DNA of 64,000 nt, taken from assembly GCA_963666755.2 (NCBI GenBank), contig CAXXGW010000009.1, positions 1,364,001-1,428,000 of the forward strand, given 5' to 3'. A model generated the notes under the pieces. The model was given only the letters and a program-made list of their open reading frames with translations, was not told where the DNA came from and made no database searches. Made by a program: the position numbers and the translations under genes. This DNA comes from CAXXOK01 sp963666755. Lineage in GTDB: Bacteria > Bacillota > Clostridia > Christensenellales > Aristaeellaceae. Of the stretch, positions 25,134 through 36,931 are shown in pieces (position 1 is the stretch's first letter; each line of letters begins with the position of its first letter).

Positions 25134-26685
25134 AACCCCGCGCCTGCAGCGCTTGCGCCGGTTGTTCCAACAACTGCGCATGCGGTTGGGCGCGCCGCTG
25201 TCCCGCTTAGGGATTCGCGGCCGGGTGTTTGTGTACTTTTTACTGTTTACCATTTGCTTGCTGGCGCTTTTATGGATATTCCAGATTGCGCTGCTGTCCG
25301 ATTTTTATAAGCTGCAAAAGACGGAAATGCTGACCTCGTCGTTGGATACGCTTGCCCGTAACATCGACAGCGAGGATCTGCAGCTGCTCAGCGACCGGAT
25401 TTCCCAGGCCAACGACGTCTGCGTTCTGGTGCTCAACGATAAGACCGAGCGCCTCATCTCCTCCGAAGCCAACAGGGATTGCGTCATCCACCGCATGAGC
25501 GGGTTTGACCTGAACCGTCTGAGCGAGTTCGCCGACCAATCCGAAAAGACGATTTACCGTATTTTCGAGCAAAGCGAGCCTTCTCAACCCGCAACCGACG
25601 GTAACCGGTTCGAGGGCCGCGTACCGCAGGCCAGCAGCGAACACGCGCAAAGCATGGTCGCTTTCCGCGCCGTGCAGGATGCGCAGGGAGAACGGCGCTA
25701 CCTGTTTATCAACGCGATCATTACCCCGGTCGATGCGACGGTGCAGACGTTGCGCAGCCAGTATCTTTTTATCGCGGTGCTGATGGTACTGCTTTCCTTT
25801 GGCATATCGCTGGTGCTTTCCCGCAGGATTGCGCGGCCGATTGTGGATACCAGCCTTGCGGCGCGTGGGCTTTCGGAAGGCCGCTTCGAGCCGGCCAATA
25901 CCCATTCCAGTTACCGTGAAATTTTGCAGTTGAATGCCACGCTCCGGCAAGCTGCCAAGGATTTGCGGCGCGTGGAGGAGATGCAGCGGGAACTGATCGC
26001 CAACATCTCCCATGATCTACGCACGCCGCTTACGCTGATCGACGGGTACGCCGAGGCCATGCGCGACCTGCCGGGAGAAAACACGCCTGAAAACATGCAG
26101 GTGATCATTGACGAAACGCGCCGCCTGTCCAGCCTGGTTAACGCCGTGCTGGAATACAGCGCCAGCCACAGCGGTCAGGCTCCCGTAGAGCGTAAGCCTT
26201 TCTCCCTGACGCACAGCATTGAGGGCATCCTTGCCCGCTACCGGAAGCTGATCGAGCAGGACGGTTACACCGTCGCTCTGGTGCAGGACGGCGACGCGAC
26301 CGTGTTTGCCGATGAAATGCAGATCGGCCAGGTGCTGTATAACCTGATTAACAACGCGCTGACCTACACCGGCGAAGATCGCACCGTGACCGTGACCCAA
26401 ACCCTGCGCGAAGGCGCGGTGCGCGTATCGGTACACGACAGCGGCGAAGGGATCGATGCAGAGGAACTTCCCTACATCTGGGATCGGTACTACCGCGGGC
26501 ATAAACCGCACAAGCGCGCGACGGTCGGCTCCGGGCTGGGGCTGAGCATCGTCAAGGGCATTCTGGATCGGCATGGCCTTGCCTACGGTGTGCAAAGCCA
26601 CAAGGATACCGGCACCACCTTCTGGTTTGAGTTGCCGCTGGCCAACGATGCGCCGCCAACATCGCCGGAGGCGTCCAAGCCCTGA
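25120..26685 (+). CDS. sensor histidine kinase
   Basis: The 521-residue membrane kinase uses a TTG start inside the response-regulator gene. Two membrane helices (about 30-60 and 205-225) flank a ~140-residue sensor domain outside the membrane. A HAMP linker follows, then the H-box ELIANISHDLRTPLTLIDGY, N-box LINNALTYTGEDR, G1 DSGEGI and G2 GSGLGLSI. The external domain is not one I recognise, so the signal is unknown. Confidence 0.95.
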   Translation: MKKTETPRLQRLRRLFQQLRMRLGAPLSRLGIRGRVFVYFLLFTICLLALLWIFQIALLSDFYKLQKTEMLTSSLDTLARNIDSEDLQLLSDRISQANDVCVLVLNDKTERLISSEANRDCVIHRMSGFDLNRLSEFADQSEKTIYRIFEQSEPSQPATDGNRFEGRVPQASSEHAQSMVAFRAVQDAQGERRYLFINAIITPVDATVQTLRSQYLFIAVLMVLLSFGISLVLSRRIARPIVDTSLAARGLSEGRFEPANTHSSYREILQLNATLRQAAKDLRRVEEMQRELIANISHDLRTPLTLIDGYAEAMRDLPGENTPENMQVIIDETRRLSSLVNAVLEYSASHSGQAPVERKPFSLTHSIEGILARYRKLIEQDGYTVALVQDGDATVFADEMQIGQVLYNLINNALTYTGEDRTVTVTQTLREGAVRVSVHDSGEGIDAEELPYIWDRYYRGHKPHKRATVGSGLGLSIVKGILDRHGLAYGVQSHKDTGTTFWFELPLANDAPPTSPEASKP

Positions 26686-26710
26686 AACAGCACCCCCACA
26701 AAACCGTATC

Positions 26711-26755
26711 AAAAAGCGCCCGGCCTGCTCCCCCGCAGGGAAACAGACCGGGCTC
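26711..26755 (-). terminator. terminator of the 41-residue membrane peptide gene
   Basis: A 12-bp stem with two mismatches (GCGCCCGGCCTG with CAGACCGGGCTC) is followed on the minus strand by CTTTTTG. It may also act on the histidine kinase transcript, although the T-run on that side is poor. Confidence 0.75.
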
Positions 26756-26776
26756 TTACAATGCAGAATAAACGGC

Positions 26777-26902
26777 TTAATAAACCGTCGAAAACAGCGC
26801 GGCCAGCAAAACGCTCCCCAGCAGCAGCACTGCCAGTACCAGCGAAATAATGCGCGTAAGCGTCACTTTCGGGTTTGCTTTCTTTTTGGTTTGCGCGGGC
26901 AT
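26777..26902 (-). CDS. 41-residue single-pass membrane peptide
   Basis: The ATG at 26902 follows AAGGAGG by 7 bases. The peptide has a basic N-terminus (MPAQTKKKANPKVTLTR) and one hydrophobic helix (IISLVLAVLLLGSVLLAALF). The gene has its own promoter (26959-26987) and terminator (26711-26755), so it is a complete stand-alone unit. The plan resembles small DUF4044-like proteins of Firmicutes, but I do not assign a family or function. Confidence 0.75.
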   Translation of the reverse strand: MPAQTKKKANPKVTLTRIISLVLAVLLLGSVLLAALFSTVY

Positions 26903-26958
26903 GTTCCAACCTCCTTCGGTTCCGGCGGTTCGCGGCACGCCGGGGTCAAACCGTAGCG

Positions 26959-26987
26959 ATTATAGCATATCCCTGCAGGCGGTGCAA
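26959..26987 (-). promoter_or_regulatory. promoter of the 41-residue membrane peptide gene
   Basis: TTGCAC (26982-26987) and TATAAT (26959-26964) on the minus strand are separated by 17 bases. It lies just past the stop codon of the methionine gamma-lyase-like gene. Confidence 0.75.
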
Positions 26988-27004
26988 GCGGTAACCCGCT
27001 GCGT

Positions 27005-28261
27005 TTACAGGGTAGGCTCTTCCGGCAGGCAGCCCGCGTGCCGCATGGTCTGCAATGCCCTTAGCAGGGCGAGCTTGCCGTGGCTGTAGGTAAGCCCGCC
27101 TTGCAGGTATACGGTAAAGGGCGGCCGCAGGGGCGCGTCGGCGCTCAATTCGATGCTTGCGCCGGATACAAACGTACCGGCCGCCATGATAATCTGCTCC
27201 TGATAGCCGGGCATATCCCACGGCTCCGGCAAGGCCATGCTGTCCACCGGCGAGGCCGCCTGAATCCCCTGACAGAATGCGATCAGCCGCTCCGGCGTGC
27301 CCAGTTCCAGCGCCTGAATGATGTCGGTACGCGGCGCATCCACCGCAGGGGTGGTACGCATGCCAAGCAGCGAGAATACCGCCGCGGCCAGCGTAGCGGT
27401 GCGCACCGCCTGCGCCACCACATGCGGCGCTAAAAAAAGCCCCTGATAAAACGGCTGATAGCCGCCCGCATAGCTGCCCACTTCCCGCCCAATCGAGGGC
27501 GCGGTCAGCCGGTAGCTGATGCGTTCAATCAACGCGGCGCGGCCTGCCATGTATCCGCCCGTCGGAGCCAGCCCACCGCCCGGGTTTTTAATCAGACTGC
27601 CCACGCACAGGTCGGCTCCGTGGTGCGTAGGTTCTGTCAGCCCCACGAACTCGCCATAGCAGTTATCCACCATCAGGCAGGCGTTGGGGAACTCCGTATG
27701 CAGCATGGCGGCAAGCGGCTCCGTCTCCTCCGGCGTGAGTGAACGGCGCGCGGCATACCCCCGGCTGCGCTGGATTGCGACAACACGGGTGCGTTCCGTT
27801 ATAGCGGCGCGTATTGCCGGAATGTCGAGCCTGCCCTGCGCATTCAGTTCCACTTGCCGGTACTGCACGCCCATTTCCGCAAGCGAGCCTGTAACCGGCC
27901 CATCCATGCCGATCACGCCGCGCAGCGTATCATACGGCGCACCGGATGCACACAGCAGCGTATCGCCCGGAAGCAAAAGGCCAAACAGCGCCATCGACAG
28001 CGCATGCGTGCCTGAGGCAATCTGCGGTCGCACAATCGCGGCTTCGGCGCCAAACAGCTCGGCAAAAATGCTCTCCAGCGTATCCCGTCCCACATCATCG
28101 TAACCGTATCCGGTGGTGGCGGCAAAATGACGGGTCGCCACACCGTATTTCTGAAACGCATCCAGCACGCGCGCGGTGTTTTGCAGCGCGATTTCATCGG
28201 TTTTAGCAAAGGCCTGCGTACAAAGCGCCTCTGCTTTGGCAAACAGTACAGTATCGTTCAT
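27005..28261 (-). CDS. methionine gamma-lyase-family PLP enzyme ('aluminium resistance' family)
   Basis: The 418-residue PLP-dependent enzyme starts at an ATG that overlaps the miaA stop (ATGA). The PLP lysine lies in GSLIKNPGGGLAPTGGYMAG, with the Asp in CLMVDNCYGEFVG. This family sits next to miaA or hfq in many Firmicutes and was once annotated as aluminium resistance; its real substrate is not settled, with C-S lyase activity inferred from relatives. It is the last gene of the nine-gene run. No terminator was seen after it. Confidence 0.88.
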   Translation of the reverse strand: MNDTVLFAKAEALCTQAFAKTDEIALQNTARVLDAFQKYGVATRHFAATTGYGYDDVGRDTLESIFAELFGAEAAIVRPQIASGTHALSMALFGLLLPGDTLLCASGAPYDTLRGVIGMDGPVTGSLAEMGVQYRQVELNAQGRLDIPAIRAAITERTRVVAIQRSRGYAARRSLTPEETEPLAAMLHTEFPNACLMVDNCYGEFVGLTEPTHHGADLCVGSLIKNPGGGLAPTGGYMAGRAALIERISYRLTAPSIGREVGSYAGGYQPFYQGLFLAPHVVAQAVRTATLAAAVFSLLGMRTTPAVDAPRTDIIQALELGTPERLIAFCQGIQAASPVDSMALPEPWDMPGYQEQIIMAAGTFVSGASIELSADAPLRPPFTVYLQGGLTYSHGKLALLRALQTMRHAGCLPEEPTL

Positions 28262-29199
28262 GGTTTTTGTTCCTCCCAAAAGGTTTCGCCCAGTCGGAGC
28301 GCACGGGAAAGGCTTTCGGGGTGCTCCATATCCAGCCATTCGGCGCCCTCGACGGCGCGGAACCACGTCCATTGCCGTTTGGCATAATGGCGCGTGTTCT
28401 TTTTTAAGGTATCGACTGCCTGTTCCAACGCTGTGTGTCCGTAAACGACCGGCACCAGCTCCTTGTAGCCGATGCCCTGCATGGCCTGCGCCTGTGCGGG
28501 CACGCCGGAATCCAGCAAGGTGCGTACCTCCTCCAGCAAACCATGCGCAAGCATTGCATCCACCCGCGCATCCGCACGCGCATACAGGCGGGGGCGTTCC
28601 AGCGTGGTGGCCAGCAGTCGGAACACAAACGGCCGTTCCGGCGGTGCCTCGCTCTTTTGTGCCGACAGTGGCACCCCGCTTAGCAGATAAACCTCCAGCG
28701 CGCGGGAAACCCGCTGCACATCGTTGATATGCAGCCGTGCGGCGCTTGCGGCGTCCACCGCCTGCAAATGCGCATACAAAGCCTTTTTCCCTTCGGGGGT
28801 GCTTGCCTGCGCGTTCAGGGTGGCACGCAACGCAGGGTCGCTCGGCACGCCACCCAACGAGAGCCCGTCGGTCAGCGCTTTTAAATAAAACCCTGTGCCG
28901 CCGGTAAGGATGGGGAGCACTCCCCGGGCGTAGATAGCCTGAATTGTCTGCTCCGCCAATTGCGCGTACTGCGCAACGGAAAACGGCTCGGTCGGTTCCA
29001 CAATGTCCAGCAGATGGTGCGGAATGTGCTCCCGTTCAGCAAGGGTCGGTTTTGCGGTGCCAATATCCATGCGGCGGTAAACCTGCATGCTGTCCATGTT
29101 CACGATCTCGCCGCCCAGCGCATGGGCAAGCCGCAGGGAAAGCGCCGTTTTGCCGCTGGCTGTAGGCCCGACGACGCAAAGCACCGGCGTTTTTCGCAT
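28258..29199 (-). CDS. miaA: tRNA dimethylallyltransferase MiaA
   Basis: The 313-residue enzyme adds a dimethylallyl group to A37 of tRNAs reading U-starting codons, the first step of ms2i6A synthesis. GPTASGKT forms the P-loop near the N-terminus, and VNMDSMQVYRRMDIGTAKP and LTGGTGFYLKAL are family motifs. I chose the ATG at 29199 with GGGAGG five bases upstream; a longer frame runs back into mutL and is not used. miaB, the next enzyme of the pathway, is encoded in the same run. Confidence 0.97.
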   Translation of the reverse strand: MRKTPVLCVVGPTASGKTALSLRLAHALGGEIVNMDSMQVYRRMDIGTAKPTLAEREHIPHHLLDIVEPTEPFSVAQYAQLAEQTIQAIYARGVLPILTGGTGFYLKALTDGLSLGGVPSDPALRATLNAQASTPEGKKALYAHLQAVDAASAARLHINDVQRVSRALEVYLLSGVPLSAQKSEAPPERPFVFRLLATTLERPRLYARADARVDAMLAHGLLEEVRTLLDSGVPAQAQAMQGIGYKELVPVVYGHTALEQAVDTLKKNTRHYAKRQWTWFRAVEGAEWLDMEHPESLSRALRLGETFWEEQKP

Positions 29200-29210
29200 G
29201 TGTGCCTCCC

Positions 29211-31244
29211 TCATGGTATGCGCTTGAAGCGTTTTTCCAGCTCCCGGCGGGTCAGTTCCGTGACAATCGGCCTGCCGTGGGGGCAAGTCGGCTGTGTGCC
29301 GGTCGCAAGCATTTGCATGAGCAGCGCGCGCACATCTTCCTGCGAAAGCGAATCCCCCGCCTTTACGGCATGTTTGCAGGCCAGCTGTGCAACCCTGCGG
29401 CGCAGGCGATCGGCAGTGGGCTTGCTGTGCGCGGTCTGACATTCGTCCAGCACATCCAATAGAAGTTCCCGCACGGATTCGTTTTGCCCCAGGATACTGG
29501 GGATGGCCCGCACCGCCACCGACGTCGTATCGAATGCCTCCGCCTCGAACCCGGCATCCGCAAGCACCGGCTGCAGGTCTTCCAGCTGCGCCACATCGCG
29601 TGCCGTCAGGCGGATCAGCTGTGGGGCGAGTAACCGCTGGGACAGGGTTTCCCCTTGATACCGCTCCATGTAGCGGTCGAACAACACACGCTCGTGCGCC
29701 GCGTGCTGGTCCACCAGCAGGAGCCGTTCTCCGGCTTCAAACAGCAGATACGTTTTGAAGGCCGTGCCGATAAACTGCAGCGGTGCCGTTTCTCCGGTTT
29801 GGGCCAAGCGCTGTTGCTCTTCCGACGCGTCGTCCGTAAAGTTACGCGCCTGCACGGGAATGGGCACTTGTAGGGTGCGACTGGTTTCCGCCCACATTGG
29901 CACCGCATCCGTATGTTCGCTTGCGGTCGGCTCCGGTACGCTTTCCGGACTCCATACCAACAGCTCATGGTTCGCGGGGTTTGGCTGCACCGCATCCATG
30001 ACCGAAGGTTGGAACCCTTCGTCGAAGGTCGGTGGCATTTCCGCTGCTTCCAACGGTAGCTGCAGGGACTCGCGCAGCGTAGGGATTGCCACGGATGCAC
30101 CCTGCGCCGCAGGAAGCGCGGAAGCGGCTTCTTCCAAACCGGGCAAAGCTGTGGAACGGTTCTTCAACTCCATGGATTCGGAAGCTTCTGTCGGCTGTTG
30201 CAATGGTTTGACAGCCGGTAACGGCTCCCCCGCCAACCTGTCCTGCAGGGTAACGGCACGCAGTGCTTCCCGCGTCAGTTCCTGCACGGCTCCCGCCACC
30301 GCGTCGGGGTTTTGAAAGCGTACCTCCAGCTTGTTGGGGTGCACATTCACATCCACCAGCCGGTACGGCACCTGCAGGTACAGGGCGCAGATCGGGTAGC
30401 GGCCGATCATGACGAACCCTTCGCATGCGGCTTCCAGTGCCCGACCGAGCCGTTCGTCCCGGAAATAGCGGGCGTTGATGAAAAAGCTCTGGTGCCCACG
30501 GTTGCCGCGCGCCTGTTCTCCAATGCCTACATACCCGTCCAGCAGCACCCCGTTGGCGCTGCCGCGCACACGGCGCATGGCTTGCAGCGCTTCCCGGCCG
30601 TAGGCGCAGTACAGCGCCGATTCCACCGTGCCGTCGCCCGCGCTGCGGTAGACGGTTTTCCCCTGACTCACAAACCGGAACGCCACGTCCGGGCGGCTCA
30701 AGATCAGTCGTAGTATGTAATCCGATACCAGCGCCGCCTCGGCTGTCGATTTTTTCAGAAACTTGAGCCGTACCGGTGCGTTAAAAAACAAATCGCGCAC
30801 TGTGATGGAGGTGCCCACCGGGCTGGCAGCCTCGGTAACCTCCAATATCTGCCCGCCCTCGACCCGCGCACGCACCCCGAAAGCCGCGTCGCGCGCCCTT
30901 GTGACGCATTGCACGCGCGCCACCGCAGCAATGGAGGCCAACGCCTCGCCCCGAAAGCCGAGGGTGCGCACGTCAAACAGCTCTTCCGCAGTGGAAAGCT
31001 TGCTGGTCGCGTGGCGCTCAAAGGCCATGCGAATCTGCTCGGCGGGGATGCCTCGACCGTTGTCGGATACGCGCAGCGAAGTCAGCCCCCCGTCGGTCAG
31101 TTCTACCGTGACCGCCGTCGCGCCGGCATCGATGCTATTCTCCACCAGTTCCTTGACAGCGGCGGCGGGGCGTTCGATTACCTCGCCTGCGGCAATCTGC
31201 CCAATCACCTCGTCGCTTAGCCTGCGTATGGGTCGGTATTCCAT
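29211..31244 (-). CDS. mutL: DNA mismatch repair protein MutL
   Basis: The 677-residue protein has a GHKL ATPase domain (IAAGEVIERPAAAVKELVENS, then SIDAGA) and GFRGEALASIAAV. The C-terminal dimerisation domain carries DQHAAHE, ACKHAVKAGD and CPHGRPIV, the metal-binding endonuclease motifs found in species without MutH. It therefore should nick the new strand after MutS recognition. The ATG at 31244 follows AAAGGAG. The 160-residue linker is Glu/Pro/Ser-rich, as usual. Confidence 0.97.
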   Translation of the reverse strand: MEYRPIRRLSDEVIGQIAAGEVIERPAAAVKELVENSIDAGATAVTVELTDGGLTSLRVSDNGRGIPAEQIRMAFERHATSKLSTAEELFDVRTLGFRGEALASIAAVARVQCVTRARDAAFGVRARVEGGQILEVTEAASPVGTSITVRDLFFNAPVRLKFLKKSTAEAALVSDYILRLILSRPDVAFRFVSQGKTVYRSAGDGTVESALYCAYGREALQAMRRVRGSANGVLLDGYVGIGEQARGNRGHQSFFINARYFRDERLGRALEAACEGFVMIGRYPICALYLQVPYRLVDVNVHPNKLEVRFQNPDAVAGAVQELTREALRAVTLQDRLAGEPLPAVKPLQQPTEASESMELKNRSTALPGLEEAASALPAAQGASVAIPTLRESLQLPLEAAEMPPTFDEGFQPSVMDAVQPNPANHELLVWSPESVPEPTASEHTDAVPMWAETSRTLQVPIPVQARNFTDDASEEQQRLAQTGETAPLQFIGTAFKTYLLFEAGERLLLVDQHAAHERVLFDRYMERYQGETLSQRLLAPQLIRLTARDVAQLEDLQPVLADAGFEAEAFDTTSVAVRAIPSILGQNESVRELLLDVLDECQTAHSKPTADRLRRRVAQLACKHAVKAGDSLSQEDVRALLMQMLATGTQPTCPHGRPIVTELTRRELEKRFKRIP

Positions 31245-31254
31245 GAATGCTCCT

Positions 31255-33849
<2,595 letters not shown>

Positions 33850-33884
33850 GAGGGGTCATCCTTTCCCGATCGGTTCAATCGCGG

Positions 33885-34283
33885 TTAGTGGTGGCAACCT
33901 CCGCAGCTTTCGCAGGAACCGGAGCAGCCGTCTTCTTCCTCCTGCTCGCCGGTGACCACAAATTTGATAATCTTGTTCACCTGCTGCATCATGTGGGAAA
34001 ACGCGTCGCTGGCTTCCCGCATGGTGTGGATGAGCGCGTTGTCGTCGATCGCCTTTTGCGCTTCCTCCAGCTGCTTTCCGGCTTCCGCTAGCGCTTCGTG
34101 ATCCAGATCGCTGGACGCAAGCAGGGTCTCCACCGCCGAGCGGCGCTCGTTATACGTCGCAATCGCCTGCGCGGCTTGCTCGTCACGCATGGCGGCCTGC
34201 TCGGCCAGACGCATGCGGATATATTCTTCGCTTTCCAGAATTGCTTCGGCAAGTTGTTCCGCCTGATTCAAAACCTGTTCCAT
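33885..34283 (-). CDS. YlbF/YmcA-family protein with C-terminal cysteine cluster
   Basis: The 132-residue helical protein belongs to the Com_YlbF family. In Bacillus subtilis ymcA lies beside miaB and near mutS-mutL, matching this position; YmcA, YlbF and YaaT form a complex that promotes RNase Y processing and carries iron-sulfur clusters. Here the tail has four cysteines (120, 124, 127, 130) followed by two histidines, well suited to metal or cluster binding. Whether it equals YmcA or YlbF cannot be settled. AAAGGAG precedes the ATG. Confidence 0.88.
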   Translation of the reverse strand: MEQVLNQAEQLAEAILESEEYIRMRLAEQAAMRDEQAAQAIATYNERRSAVETLLASSDLDHEALAEAGKQLEEAQKAIDDNALIHTMREASDAFSHMMQQVNKIIKFVVTGEQEEEDGCSGSCESCGGCHH

Positions 34284-34326
34284 GGGTCATCGCTCCTTTA
34301 AGATATATTGGTGCGGGTTGCGGCCG

Positions 34327-35721
34327 CTAGAGCCGCTCCCCCCGCAGGGTATTGACGGCCGAGGATGTGATGCGCACCGGGATAATCCGCCCCACATCGT
34401 CCGGCCCGCCGGGTAATGTTACGGTGATGCCGCGGGTGCCTTTGCCAGACACCTGCCGCGCGTCGCGTTTGCTGAAGCCTTCTACCAGCACCTGCTCGGT
34501 GCAGCCAAGCAACTGCGCGTGCGCTGCCTGCGCGCCTGCCTCGACGGCGGCAATCAGCGTTGCCATGCGCGCGCTTGTGACTTCCGCAGGCAGCCTGCCG
34601 GGCAGCGCGGCGGCGGCTGTGCCTGCGCGTGGGCTGTATACAAACGTGAACGCTGAATCATACCCCACCGCTTGCACCAGTGAAACGGTGTCGGCAAACT
34701 GCGCCTCCGTTTCCCCCGGAAAACCGACGATCAGGTCGGTGCTGAGTCCAATGCCCGGCACGGCGGAACGCAACGCAGCCACCCGTTCCAGATAGGCTTC
34801 GCGGGTGTAGCGGCGGTTCATTGCGCGCAGGATTTCGTCATTGCCGCTTTGGATGGGCAGGTGCAGATGGTTGCAGACATGCTTGCAGTCCGCCATAGCC
34901 TCGATTAACGCGTCGGAGAGGTCCTTGGGGTGCGAGGTCATGAACCGGATGCGGGGCACGCCCATCGCGTCCAGCTCCCGCAGCAGCCGGGGAAAGGTTT
35001 CCGCAGAGCCGCTTCCGTAGCTGTTCACATTCTGCCCCAACAGCATGATTTCCTGCACTCCGGAGGCAAGCAGGGTTTCCGCCTCGCGCAGCACATCCGC
35101 CATGGCACGGCTGCGCTCGTGCCCGCGCACATAGGGCACGATGCAGTAGGAGCAGTAGTTGTCGCACCCATACATGATGGTGATGTAGGCTTTGTAGTCA
35201 AACTGACGCTGGGTGGGCAGCCCTTCGGCAATCAGCGTATCCTGATCGGTCACCCGCACGACGCGCGTATGGTCGGCCAGCATCGCATACAGCAACCCTG
35301 GCAGCTGGTGCAGGTTGTGGGTGCCAAATGCCAGATCGATAAACGGATATTGCTTTAAAATCCGTTCCGCCATGCCGGGCTGCTGCACCATGCAGCCGCA
35401 CACGCCAATTTTTAGGGTCGGCCTGTCCTTTTTAAGCTGCTTCAGCCACGTGACGTTGCCCAGCGCACGGCGCTCGGCATTGTCCCGCACACAACAGGTG
35501 TTAAACAGCACCAAATCCGCTTCGGTACGGTCGGCCGCTTCGCGCATCCCCATGCCCTGGAGCATGCCGGCCAGCGTTTCACTGTCGTGCGCGTTCATCT
35601 GACAGCCGTAGGTCACAATATGATAACTTTCCGGGCGGTTGGGCAGCGCGGCGACCCGTTCGGCCGCGTCCTCCTGCGCGCGCTGTTCCTCCGCCGTCAA
35701 GGTTACAGGGGTTTTACTCAC
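34327..35721 (-). CDS. miaB: tRNA-2-methylthio-N6-dimethylallyladenosine synthase MiaB
   Basis: The 464-residue radical SAM enzyme adds the methylthio group to i6A37 in tRNA. The N-terminal UPF0004 domain has the three cluster cysteines (TYGCQMNAHDSE, FNTCCVRDNAE, GVCGCMVQQ). The radical SAM motif is CDNYCSYC, and a TRAM domain closes the protein. I chose the GTG at 35721 with AAAGGGA upstream; it overlaps the end of rng by 8 bases, so translation is probably coupled. Confidence 0.96.
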   Translation of the reverse strand: MSKTPVTLTAEEQRAQEDAAERVAALPNRPESYHIVTYGCQMNAHDSETLAGMLQGMGMREAADRTEADLVLFNTCCVRDNAERRALGNVTWLKQLKKDRPTLKIGVCGCMVQQPGMAERILKQYPFIDLAFGTHNLHQLPGLLYAMLADHTRVVRVTDQDTLIAEGLPTQRQFDYKAYITIMYGCDNYCSYCIVPYVRGHERSRAMADVLREAETLLASGVQEIMLLGQNVNSYGSGSAETFPRLLRELDAMGVPRIRFMTSHPKDLSDALIEAMADCKHVCNHLHLPIQSGNDEILRAMNRRYTREAYLERVAALRSAVPGIGLSTDLIVGFPGETEAQFADTVSLVQAVGYDSAFTFVYSPRAGTAAAALPGRLPAEVTSARMATLIAAVEAGAQAAHAQLLGCTEQVLVEGFSKRDARQVSGKGTRGITVTLPGGPDDVGRIIPVRITSSAVNTLRGERL

Positions 35722-36931
35722 GTTGGCGTTCCCTTTCCGATTGGTATCCGGTACCGCCGCAAGCCGTGCAGGGCGTTTGCAGCGCATCCCGCAGCGAGGG
35801 GCGCGTGCGTTTGCGCGTCATCTCCAAAAGCCCAAGGCTGGTGAAACCGTGCAGCACGGTTTTATCCCGCTCGCGGGAAAGCTCGTCCCGCAGGCGTTCG
35901 AGCACAGCGGTACGCTGCGCGTCGGTTTGCATGTCGATAAAGTCAATCAGGATGATGCCGCTGCAGTTGCGCAGCCTGAGCTGGCGCGCGATTTCCGGGC
36001 AGGCATTCAGATTCTGCCGCAGCGCGACGTCCTCTTCCTTGGAGCCGACAAAGCGACCACTGTTCACATCCACCGTGGTAAGCGCTTCCCGCTCGTCAAT
36101 GACGAGGCTGCCGCCGTTTTTCAGCTCCACACGTCGGCCCAGCGCTTCCTTGAGCTGGGCGTCGATGCGGTCTGCCATCCAGAGCGCTTCCATCTCTGTA
36201 TCGCTCACCTGTTCCCACATGAGCCCCGTGGGCGGCGCGGGCATGCGGTTCACGGCGTCGTTGCAGGTTATTCCCAACTGGTAGCGCGGCGCATAATCCC
36301 GCACCAGTGCGGCCAGCGCGGATACCTCCCGGTAGAGCGTAGCCGGAGCTTTGGCGTGCACGGCCTTTTGCTCGATCTTCTCCCATTGGGCAAGCAGGTC
36401 GTGCAGCTCTTCTTCAATAGCATCCCTGCGGGTATACAGGGCGGCTTGCCTGAGAATCAGCCCAAAGGCGTCGCCCGCAAGCTCCTTGCCCAGCGCCAGC
36501 AGGGTTTCGCGCTCCGTGGGATCGGTTACGCGTTTGCTCACGCCGATATAGCGGTTGCGTGGCATCAGGATCAGCGCCTGCCCGGGCAGCGATATGTCGC
36601 GGGAAATGAATGCGCCTTTCTGATCGTGCGCATCCTTACGAACCTGCACAATCACCTCGGCGCCGGAAACAAGCGCTTTTTCCTCGGTCTGGCGCTGAAA
36701 GCTCTCCTGCTCCTTGAGGGGCAGAAACGCGTTTTGCGCCTGACCGATCTGCACAAACGCGGCGCTCATCCCCGGAAGCACGCGCTCCACACGCCCCAGA
36801 AACACGCCATTAACCAGCGAGCCTTCCGCGGCGTCCTCCACATAGTACTCGGCCAGTTTCCCCTCGTCCATCAGGGCAATGCGGCGCCCGTCTTCTGCCG
36901 CTTGCACCAGGATACAGATTGATTCACCCAT
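35714..36931 (-). CDS. rng: ribonuclease E/G family protein
   Basis: The 405-residue endoribonuclease has an N-terminal S1-type RNA-binding region, then the catalytic part with TTVDVNSGRFVG and the metal-binding aspartates in IILIDFIDM. The C-terminal CTACGGTGY is the short zinc-link seen in RNase G-like enzymes. It matures rRNA and decays mRNA. The start ATG has GGAGG nine bases upstream and overlaps the preceding gene by 8 bases. Confidence 0.93.
   Translation of the reverse strand: MGESICILVQAAEDGRRIALMDEGKLAEYYVEDAAEGSLVNGVFLGRVERVLPGMSAAFVQIGQAQNAFLPLKEQESFQRQTEEKALVSGAEVIVQVRKDAHDQKGAFISRDISLPGQALILMPRNRYIGVSKRVTDPTERETLLALGKELAGDAFGLILRQAALYTRRDAIEEELHDLLAQWEKIEQKAVHAKAPATLYREVSALAALVRDYAPRYQLGITCNDAVNRMPAPPTGLMWEQVSDTEMEALWMADRIDAQLKEALGRRVELKNGGSLVIDEREALTTVDVNSGRFVGSKEEDVALRQNLNACPEIARQLRLRNCSGIILIDFIDMQTDAQRTAVLERLRDELSRERDKTVLHGFTSLGLLEMTRKRTRPSLRDALQTPCTACGGTGYQSERERQRE

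Noticed and set aside
27005..28261. Aluminium resistance function
   Set aside because: This name comes from old annotation of the family; the sequence shows a PLP enzyme of the methionine gamma-lyase type.
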